From assembly GCA_963652365.1 (NCBI GenBank), contig CAVJTH010000048.1, positions 1-9,549 of the forward strand: 9,549 nt of DNA, read 5' to 3'. The translations under genes and the position numbers were made by a program. Origin of the DNA: Hallerella sp963652365. GTDB taxonomy: Bacteria > Fibrobacterota > Fibrobacteria > Fibrobacterales > Fibrobacteraceae. Below, piece by piece: positions 1 through 5,357 of this stretch. The notes under the pieces are model-generated. The model was given only the letters and a program-made list of their open reading frames with translations. It had not been told where the DNA came from and searched no databases. The first letter of the stretch is position 1. Every line of letters begins with the position of its first letter.

Positions 1-173
1 GGATTTCTAAGTTCTAAGCACTCTCTACTAAGCTCTGAACAAGCCCCTCGCCGGGAAGGCGCTCCCTCTGCCGACAGGCGGAAACGGGTCGCTTCGCGAC
101 AAAAGCCTTTCGGCAGAAAGCAAAAGATCGCTTTGCGTCTCTAAGCTCCAAGCTCTCCTACTAAGCTCCGAAT
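1..173 (+). repeat. Composite repeat, left copy (heptads - hairpins - heptads)
   Basis: Positions 1-120 are the reverse complement of 9429-9549, with 54 identical outer bases, then a handful of substitutions and one indel. The unit has three parts. Positions 6-40 are five heptads of TCTAAGC type. Positions 49-136 hold consecutive small hairpins: CGCC/GGCG at 49-61, CTGCC/GGCGG at 68-81, GTCGC/GCGAC at 88-100, CTTTC/GAAAG at 107-120 and GCAAA/TTTGC at 120-136. Positions 140-173 hold a second heptad block in the same orientation. The unit ends 2 nt before the stop codon of the minus-strand gene at 176-670. No open reading frame with recognisable content lies in it. I infer a multi-copy structured intergenic repeat; its function is unknown. 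Confidence 0.85.
6..40 (+). repeat. Heptad array, left outer block
   Basis: Five contiguous 7-base units can be read: TCTAAGT, TCTAAGC, ACTCTCT, ACTAAGC and TCTGAAC. The identical block occurs inverted at 9510-9544. The second block at 140-173 follows the same order in degenerate form: TCTAAGC, TCCAAGC, TCTCCT (one base short), ACTAAGC, TCCGAAT. Confidence 0.75.
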
Positions 174-175
174 GC

Positions 176-670
176 CTACCTTCTCAGCCAAGGCTTGCCG
201 CCGGCTTTTCGAATCTCCTGGACTTTCGCGAGAACGGCCTTGTCCGCATGGAGAATCTTTGCGAGCGCGGTCGGGGAAAGTCCAAAAGCCCGCGCCGCTT
301 CCCGGGTGTCTCCGCCGTTGGCGAAGACGATGTCGAGAACGTCCGCGATAAATTGCGGATACATCTCGTTCGAAGGCTGGATGTGTCCCATGCTTCCGGG
401 AAACTTTAGCGACTCGCATGGCTTGGGCGCTTCGCGGACATTCAATGCGATGGCCAGGCGCATCCGGTGAAGCGCATGGACCTTGTTTTCGCTTGCGCTC
501 CGGCTTTCGCACGATTTGATTGCTAAATTGAATTCGCACAGCCGAAGATCGACTCCGGAATTTGTCTTGTTGCGGAATTGCCCGCCGGGACCGCTTCCCT
601 GGAATCCTGTGACCTTGCAGGCACGGAGCAGTTCGTTTAGAGGCATTTTTAGATAGGTATCGCGATGCAT
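176..670 (-). CDS. RF-1 domain (GGQ) protein with C-terminal helix-turn-helix-like region; ribosome-rescue type
   Basis: This is a 164-residue protein. Residues 23-77 match the RF-1 peptidyl-tRNA hydrolysis domain: the motif GSGPGGQ (GGQ at 29-31) is followed by NKT and an SRS segment, as in ArfB/YaeJ and mtRF-R (C12orf65) proteins. The stop-codon-recognition domains of RF1 and RF2 are absent. In that family the GGQ loop releases peptide from stalled ribosomes. ArfB has a simple basic tail; here residues about 105-150 look helical and helix-turn-helix-like (DTREAARAFGLSPTALAKIL), followed by a short basic end. The start is either ATG at 670, overlapping the divergent ATG at 665, or ATG at 646 (MPLNELLRACK), which leaves an 18-nt gap. 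The frame stays open to 853, but that extension has no family similarity and lies antisense to the neighbouring gene. No clear Shine-Dalgarno is seen at either start. The release-factor class is solid; the exact role is inferred. Confidence 0.8.
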   Translation of the reverse strand: MHRDTYLKMPLNELLRACKVTGFQGSGPGGQFRNKTNSGVDLRLCEFNLAIKSCESRSASENKVHALHRMRLAIALNVREAPKPCESLKFPGSMGHIQPSNEMYPQFIADVLDIVFANGGDTREAARAFGLSPTALAKILHADKAVLAKVQEIRKAGGKPWLRR

Positions 671-1396
671 TGCTTTCAAAATATAGCTTTCGGCGCAAAG
701 AGCCTTCGCTGTCTTCTTTTGGCGCTTTCTCTTTCCCTGTTCGCCGCCTGCGCAGGTTCCACGGCGGAAGTCTCGTCGGATGCGGTCTCTTATCGGCAAA
801 CCGAAGAACAAAAGCTGATGCTGCTCGAAGAAACCTTTCGGACGATTCGGCAAAAGGTCTCGGAAAACATTCCTCCGGAATCCCTGCTCGCCTATATCAC
901 GGATACCTCGTACTACTATGCCGATACGCTGCAGCGTTACGCCCAGGAAATGCCCGCGGAACGCGTCGAACAGCTTCCGCTTGGCGAAATGCTTGCGGTC
1001 CTTATCTATCGCATCTATGACCGGGAACGCGCCTGGAATCCCAACATGAACGAGGACTTTCGGATGCTCTCGCTCCTGACGGGAAAAAACGGAGTCATCC
1101 AGCGAACCGCAGGGCTTAAGCTCGGTCCCTTTGAAATCAAGAAGGATCGGGGAAGCGTGGGGCTTGCCTCCAGTCCAAAAGTGCCCGTCATCATTTTCGA
1201 ATGGGATGATTCCAGCTGGAAACTGGATTTAAAGGCGACGCTTCCGCTGGTGACAAAGGGGCTTGAAAGCATCGGGGTCAAGAAGAAGTGGACGACGAAG
1301 GAACTTGCCCTCTATCTGCTCGAAAAGGAGTTCCACTATGTCTATACGGACATCTCGTTTGACGATACCCTTCTAGATCCCTATTCGACGTTTTAG
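665..1396 (+). CDS. Putative lipoprotein of unknown function
   Basis: This 243-residue protein starts with a lipoprotein-like signal: basic residues K12 and R16, a hydrophobic stretch of about 12 residues, then LFAAC with Cys29 as the candidate lipidation site. F at -3 of the lipobox is less usual than L. I do not recognise the mature part. It begins with a charged, helical region, and residues about 60-125 look alpha-helical with many Tyr. A segment rich in beta character (about 150-200) contains VPVIIFEWDD, and there is a helical C-terminus. The start ATG is fixed within five codons by an upstream in-frame TAG at 650-652. It is the first gene of a run with the NUDIX, lpxC and fabZ genes (8-nt gap to the next), so an envelope role is plausible but unproven. 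Confidence 0.72.
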   Translation: MHCFQNIAFGAKSLRCLLLALSLSLFAACAGSTAEVSSDAVSYRQTEEQKLMLLEETFRTIRQKVSENIPPESLLAYITDTSYYYADTLQRYAQEMPAERVEQLPLGEMLAVLIYRIYDRERAWNPNMNEDFRMLSLLTGKNGVIQRTAGLKLGPFEIKKDRGSVGLASSPKVPVIIFEWDDSSWKLDLKATLPLVTKGLESIGVKKKWTTKELALYLLEKEFHYVYTDISFDDTLLDPYSTF

Positions 1397-1404
1397 TTTC
1401 GTTT

Positions 1405-1968
1405 ATGTGTGAACACAAGTTAAGGCCTTGGAAAGTTCTAGGCTCGGAGTCGCTGCTCGATACGCGTTTCCTGAAAGTGCAGCGGGAAACGTGCGAACTT
1501 TCGAATGGAACGATCATCCCGGACTTCTATACGGTTTGGCAACCGGACTGGGTGCTTGTCCTTGCGCAAGATGCGGAAGGTCTTTGGCTAATGGAACGGC
1601 AATATCGTCATGGAACGAGAAAAATTTCGCTGGAGTTCCCTGCGGGAATTGTCGAAAGCGGCGAAGATCCGGTCGGTGCCGCAAGGCGGGAGCTTCAGGA
1701 GGAGTGCGCTTTTGCCGGAGGATGCTTCGAGTTTCTCGCCGAGCTTCCGATAAATCCCGATCGCCATCGGGGGCGCTTTCTTGTCGTTCGGGCGGCAGGC
1801 GTTTTGCCAAGCGGAGAAACGCATTTCGATTCGAGCGAGAACATCGAAACGCTTCGCTTCTCGACGGAAGAAGTCTTGAAGCGGATGCGCTCTGGCGAGA
1901 TAGACCATCCCCACCAGATCGCCGCGTTTTTTCTTTACGGGCTGAACCATTCCGGAGCGAACCCATGA
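1405..1968 (+). CDS. NUDIX hydrolase, ADP-ribose pyrophosphatase-like
   Basis: This 187-residue protein carries a NUDIX box at residues 81-103, from GIVESGE through RRELQEE. It keeps the metal-binding REUxEE core; the usual Gly near the end of the box is Ala102. The N-terminal half (RFLKVQRETCELSNG, then a beta strand WVLVLAQ) and the FPAGIVE entry to the box resemble the ADP-ribose/nucleoside-diphosphate-sugar pyrophosphatase branch. That branch cleaves ADP-ribose to AMP and ribose 5-phosphate in the cytoplasm. Substrate cannot be fixed from motifs alone. The gene begins 8 nt after the lipoprotein gene with no evident Shine-Dalgarno, and its TGA overlaps the lpxC ATG (ATGA), so translation of the two is probably coupled. 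Confidence 0.88.
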   Translation: MCEHKLRPWKVLGSESLLDTRFLKVQRETCELSNGTIIPDFYTVWQPDWVLVLAQDAEGLWLMERQYRHGTRKISLEFPAGIVESGEDPVGAARRELQEECAFAGGCFEFLAELPINPDRHRGRFLVVRAAGVLPSGETHFDSSENIETLRFSTEEVLKRMRSGEIDHPHQIAAFFLYGLNHSGANP

Positions 1969-2819
1969 AACGCTCCATTCTTGAAACGGAAATACGCGGT
2001 CATTCGCTTTCGCTAGCAAATTCGGGCGCGCGCATCGTTTGCGACAGGGAATCGCCTCCCCAGGTGAAATGGATTGCCGCGTCCGGAGAGACGCTCTGGA
2101 CTTCCTCGGAAGTCGATTCCTTCTTGAAACTGGGATTTTTCGCGAATCGTTCGAGCGGACTTTTCAAGAATCCGGACGTTTCGATTTCGACCGTGGAGCA
2201 TCTTGCCCCGGTCCTCTTGCTCTATCCGCAGTTCTCCCTGGAAGTTCGCGCCCTTGCCGAAGACCTTCCGATATTGGACGGGAGCGCCTATCCGTGGTAC
2301 GAAGCGCTTCGAAAGATTGCGGGGATTCCGCAGGAACTTTCGTTTTACGAGGTGCCGATCCGGGAACGCCTGGAATGGGACGGGGGATTTTTCGAAGTCT
2401 CTCCGGCGGAAACTCTCGAAATCGAATACTCCATTTCGCACGGAAGCGTTTCGGATGACGCCTTTGTCGCGATTTACGACGCGGAAGACCTGGTGAGGAT
2501 CTTTTCCGCACGGACCTTTATCTTTGAAGACGATTTGGAAATGGCTCGGTCTAAAGGAATGCTCGCCTTTGCGGACGAACGATCCGGGCTCTTGCTCGCG
2601 GATGAAAGGGGAACGGCCGTGCCGAAAGTCGGCGGTCCGTTTCGGATGCAAAGCGAGCCCGTTTGCCACAAAATTCTCGATCTGATCGGAGACATTTCCC
2701 TGCCCAAGCCTTTTTTACCTAGATTGAGAATCCGAATACACAACGGTGGGCATGTCGCTCATCGGAAACTTTTAGAGAGGTTGATGGATTATGCTTTTAG
2801 AAACGCTTCCCAAGTCTAG
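1965..2819 (+). CDS. lpxC: UDP-3-O-acyl-N-acetylglucosamine deacetylase (divergent)
   Basis: LpxC performs the committed deacetylation step of lipid A synthesis in the cytoplasm with a Zn ion. In this 284-residue protein the expected pieces are present in order: VEHL with Glu78 and His79, LPILDGSAYPW at 101-111, ARTFIFEDD at 182-190, CHKILDLIGD at 234-243 giving zinc ligands His235 and Asp239 plus Lys236, and GGHVAH with catalytic His263. The E. coli protein is about 305 residues. The N-terminal lobe is short and lacks the usual GxGLHSG segment, where this protein reads RGHSLSLANSG. The ATG overlaps the upstream stop (ATGA) and has a GGAG at 1954-1957, 7 nt before it. The same frame is open upstream to 1428, but that part is antisense-like noise inside the NUDIX gene. 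The 3' end overlaps fabZ by 29 nt in another frame. Confidence 0.9.
   Translation: MKRSILETEIRGHSLSLANSGARIVCDRESPPQVKWIAASGETLWTSSEVDSFLKLGFFANRSSGLFKNPDVSISTVEHLAPVLLLYPQFSLEVRALAEDLPILDGSAYPWYEALRKIAGIPQELSFYEVPIRERLEWDGGFFEVSPAETLEIEYSISHGSVSDDAFVAIYDAEDLVRIFSARTFIFEDDLEMARSKGMLAFADERSGLLLADERGTAVPKVGGPFRMQSEPVCHKILDLIGDISLPKPFLPRLRIRIHNGGHVAHRKLLERLMDYAFRNASQV
2775..2780 (+). promoter_or_regulatory. Ribosome binding site of fabZ
   Basis: GAGAGG lies inside the lpxC coding region, 10 nt before the fabZ ATG at 2791. It supports this ATG as the start and independent initiation within the overlap. Confidence 0.6.
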
Positions 2820-3270
2820 CAAGCCGGGCGTCCTGTATGACTACGAGTCCATTCTCCGGATCTTGCCGCACCGTTATCCGTTTCTCTTTATCGACCAGGT
2901 GCTATCCCTGGATGTCGCGTCCGAAGTCCCGTCGATTGTCTGCGCAAAGAATGTCTCGTTCAACGAGCCGTTCTTTCAGGGGCATTTTCCGGGTGAACCG
3001 GTGATGCCGGGTGTCATCCAGATCGAAACGATGGCGCAGGCCGGGGCGATTCTTGCCGGACTTCGCTACGAAGAGGAATGTGCGGGTAAGCGACCGGCGT
3101 TCATGGGCGTCGATGCGTGCCGTTTTCGCAAGCCCGTTCGCCCGGGAGACCGCCTGGAAGTGCGCGTGACGCTCGACAGGATGCGCCGCGGAATTCTCTT
3201 TTTCACGGGAGAAATCCGTTCGGACGATGCGCCTGTCTGCAGCGCGACATTCACCGCGACGATGATCTAG
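2791..3270 (+). CDS. fabZ: 3-hydroxyacyl-[acyl-carrier-protein] dehydratase
   Basis: FabZ dehydrates 3-hydroxyacyl-ACP in fatty-acid elongation and draws on the same acyl pool as LpxA/LpxC. The 159-residue protein has the LPHRYPFLFIDQV entry segment (25-37), the GHFPGEPVMPGV active-site helix region (64-75) and IETMAQAG (78-85). Catalytic His65 and Glu79 are 14 residues apart, the same spacing as in E. coli FabZ (His54, Glu68). The N-terminal 18 residues before the hot-dog fold are slightly longer than usual. The gene overlaps lpxC by 29 nt. In Bacteroidetes these two enzymes are commonly one fused polypeptide; here they are separate reading frames. It is the last gene of the operon, ending 35 nt before a strong hairpin terminator. 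Confidence 0.95.
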   Translation: MLLETLPKSSKPGVLYDYESILRILPHRYPFLFIDQVLSLDVASEVPSIVCAKNVSFNEPFFQGHFPGEPVMPGVIQIETMAQAGAILAGLRYEEECAGKRPAFMGVDACRFRKPVRPGDRLEVRVTLDRMRRGILFFTGEIRSDDAPVCSATFTATMI

Positions 3271-3305
3271 CCGGAATTTTCGAAGAAGAAAATTAATTTG
3301 TACGA

Positions 3306-3333
3306 AAAATCCCTCGCCTTGGCGAGGGATTTT
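3306..3333. terminator. Bidirectional rho-independent terminator
   Basis: AAAATCCCTCGCC and GGCGAGGGATTTT form a perfect 13-bp inverted repeat with a 2-base centre (TT), so the practical loop is 4 bases. Runs of A on the left and T on the right of the GC-rich core give a U-tract in both directions. It lies between the convergent fabZ stop (3270) and the GH5 gene stop (3351), so it serves both. Confidence 0.9.
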
Positions 3334-3350
3334 GAACTTTCTGGAAACTG

Positions 3351-5225
3351 TTACCGAACCTGAAGAGTCCGGTGCGCGTTGATGCCTTTTCCCTTGACGC
3401 GTACGAGATAGACGCCCTGGGGAATCTTGGAAAGATCGAAACGATGCGTTCCGGCGGCAAGGGTTCCCCGATGCAGGGAGACGAGAAGCGATCCGTTCAG
3501 CGTGTAAATGCCGACGGAAGTGTTTCCCGATTGCGCAAGGGAAAGCTCCAGGGTGTTTCCGACGAGAAGCAGGGATTGTCCAAAAACTTTTCTCGAAGAG
3601 ATTCCCGCGATGTAATCTTCGTTGTTGAAGACAATCTTGATTTCGGGAATCATCTCTTCCGTGTTGCCGTAGCTCCGGGAGAACGCATCGTACTTGTCCG
3701 TGTCGAAGTTGAAGAGCGTATCGCCTGCGACGATATTGTCATAGAGAATCGTTCCCGTATAGCCTGCCGCGTAGTTCGCGATGATGATGCTCCGGGTCGC
3801 ATTCCGGTCGGTTGCCGAGGAAATATCGAAGGAACAGGTCTTCTTTTCTCCGGCCGCGACGAGACATTCTCCGGAAATTTCTGTCCATGTCCAGGCATCG
3901 GTGAGCTTCAGGATGAGGTAGAGCTGCGCATCGGTTGCTCCGTTGTTCTTGGCGACGAACGTGAGCGTGTTCGTTCCGCTCAGGTCGAACGACTTCTGGT
4001 ATTCGATCTGCGCGTTGTCTCCGCCGTAGGTGACCGCCATCATGCCGTTTCCCGTCGCGTCTTCGATAACGACATCCTTGATCTTGATGCTTGCGGAATC
4101 GGTCTTGTAGAGCGCTTCCATGGCGAGAAGTGCGGGTTCTATCGTGTAGCTGTATCCTCCAAATTTCGCTTCGGTCTTGTCGCCGATGTATTGCCAGGCG
4201 AGCGCTCCGGCGTATCCGTTGTCGAAGGCTTTTCGATAGCATTCTTCGGTGGAAAGTTCCGTCTTGGCTGCCATGCTCGACGTGTAGGTGTCGCCTTTCC
4301 AGCCGCTGGCCGGAAATTCGCCGATGACGAGAGGCTTGTTCGCGTCAAAGCCGTATTTGGAGGCGAGCTGTGCCGGGGTATTGATGAACGGGGAAATTCC
4401 GTCCGCCTGGTAGTAGGGATAGTAGTGCGTTTGCAGGAAGTCGAGCGTTCCGTTCGCTTCGCCGCCCGCCGCGACGAGAGCGGTATCGTTCCAGTACTTT
4501 TGGTATTGGATGTTTACGCTGCCGGTGGAAACGAGAAGGTCCGAATCTATCGCGTGAATCGCCGCGGCGACCTTGTTCGTGAATTTCTGGATTTTGGCGA
4601 GTGCCATTTTTTGGGTTGTCCAGCCGCCGCATTCGGATGTCATGCCCTCCGGTTCGTTGAAGACTTCCCACGTCATGAGCGCGTTGTGGTTTCCGATCGC
4701 CTTGACGACCGGTACGAGCGCGTTGTCGATGAACGCCGTGGTCCCTTCGTCGTCAAAGAGCTTCCTGTTCGCTTCGATGTCGAGCTTGTCGTCCGTGTAG
4801 ATGCCCCACTGGTTCGGTTCCATCAGGTTGTGGCTGAAGAGGCACATCGATACCATGACGCCGTATTCTTCGGCGATGTCGAGAGCCTTTTTCATGTTGG
4901 CGACGGTGCTTGCCTTGAGACCCGAGACGAGATGAGACGATTCGTCGATGGCCGGGCTTTGGCTCATGTTGTTGAATAGCCACCAGCGGATGGCGTTTCC
5001 ACCCGCGGCGCGCGTTCCTTCGACGGCCTTGCGCCAGGCGTTTTCGTCAAGCGGGCTGTCGCCTACGTCGGAGTTGTAGTCTGCCCACGCGAGGTTCGTG
5101 CCGCTGAAGAAAATCTTCTTTCCGTTGTACTGGAATTCCGTGCCGTTCACGGTCAGGCCCGGAGCGGCGTGAAGCATCCCGGTTGCAATGCCCGCCAGAG
5201 CCAGGGTTTTGATCCAAAGATTCAT
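3351..5225 (-). CDS. Secreted GH5 beta-mannanase-like glycoside hydrolase with CBM-like and sorting domains
   Basis: This 624-residue protein has a signal peptide (1-20, cut after MLHA). A GH5 (clan A) catalytic domain spans about 24-375. Visible active-site features are Arg80, acid/base Glu191 in VFNEPEG, His267 and Tyr269 in THYYPYY, nucleophile Glu303 in VIGEFPASG, and Trp344. Residues about 380-505 form a beta-rich CBM-like module with Cys454 and Cys464, ending GYTGTILYDNI; it is homologous to a module in the GH26 gene at 7342-9294. Residues about 550-624 are a C-terminal sorting domain of type IX style (GIYTLNG, then GTHRFDLSKIPQGVYLVRV). GH5 covers several beta-glycanases; mannanase is inferred from the two GH26 neighbours. 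AGGAG sits 5 nt before ATG. The gene lies between two terminators and is probably transcribed alone. Confidence 0.88.
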   Translation of the reverse strand: MNLWIKTLALAGIATGMLHAAPGLTVNGTEFQYNGKKIFFSGTNLAWADYNSDVGDSPLDENAWRKAVEGTRAAGGNAIRWWLFNNMSQSPAIDESSHLVSGLKASTVANMKKALDIAEEYGVMVSMCLFSHNLMEPNQWGIYTDDKLDIEANRKLFDDEGTTAFIDNALVPVVKAIGNHNALMTWEVFNEPEGMTSECGGWTTQKMALAKIQKFTNKVAAAIHAIDSDLLVSTGSVNIQYQKYWNDTALVAAGGEANGTLDFLQTHYYPYYQADGISPFINTPAQLASKYGFDANKPLVIGEFPASGWKGDTYTSSMAAKTELSTEECYRKAFDNGYAGALAWQYIGDKTEAKFGGYSYTIEPALLAMEALYKTDSASIKIKDVVIEDATGNGMMAVTYGGDNAQIEYQKSFDLSGTNTLTFVAKNNGATDAQLYLILKLTDAWTWTEISGECLVAAGEKKTCSFDISSATDRNATRSIIIANYAAGYTGTILYDNIVAGDTLFNFDTDKYDAFSRSYGNTEEMIPEIKIVFNNEDYIAGISSRKVFGQSLLLVGNTLELSLAQSGNTSVGIYTLNGSLLVSLHRGTLAAGTHRFDLSKIPQGVYLVRVKGKGINAHRTLQVR

Positions 5226-5230
5226 GGTTT

Positions 5231-5235
5231 CTCCT
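5231..5235 (-). promoter_or_regulatory. Ribosome binding site of the GH5 gene
   Basis: AGGAG on the minus strand, 5 nt before ATG (5225), with the same spacing as the two GH26 genes. An AT-rich tract at 5252-5266 just upstream could hold the -10 element, but no convincing -35/-10 pair can be named. Confidence 0.7.
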
Positions 5236-5307
5236 AAAAATGGATTTTTAGGTAAAATAATTTAAAATTCTCGAAGTTTTCCCGGCAACGATCAAACAGT
5301 CAAGAAA

Positions 5308-5329
5308 AATTCCCCGAAAACGGGGAATT
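5308..5329 (-). terminator. Rho-independent terminator after the CBM35-GH26 gene
   Basis: Read on the minus strand, AATTCCCCG and CGGGGAATT form a 9-bp stem with a TTTT loop, followed by TTTC. It begins about 28 nt after the stop codon at 5358. It lies upstream of the GH5 gene and so separates the two mannanase transcripts. Confidence 0.88.
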
Positions 5330-5357
5330 GGGAATAAACGGGATGAATCTCGAAAAA

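Noticed and set aside
6..173. Heptad arrays as a CRISPR array
   Set aside because: The units are 7 bases and contiguous, with no spacers of CRISPR size and no cas genes in the window.
671..853. N-terminal extension of the release-factor-like protein to 853
   Set aside because: The 61 extra residues are Lys/Arg-rich noise antisense to the lipoprotein signal-peptide region; family length and motifs fit a start at 670 or 646.
1428..1964. Upstream extension of the lpxC frame to 1428
   Set aside because: The extension overlaps the NUDIX gene in another frame, is Arg/Ser/Gly rich without similarity, and LpxC homology begins right after the ATG at 1965.
3372..4979. 535-codon open frame on the plus strand, antisense to the GH5 gene
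   Set aside because: It is a by-product of biased codon use in the real gene. It has no signal, motif or ribosome site, and the opposite strand encodes a full GH5 enzyme with catalytic residues.
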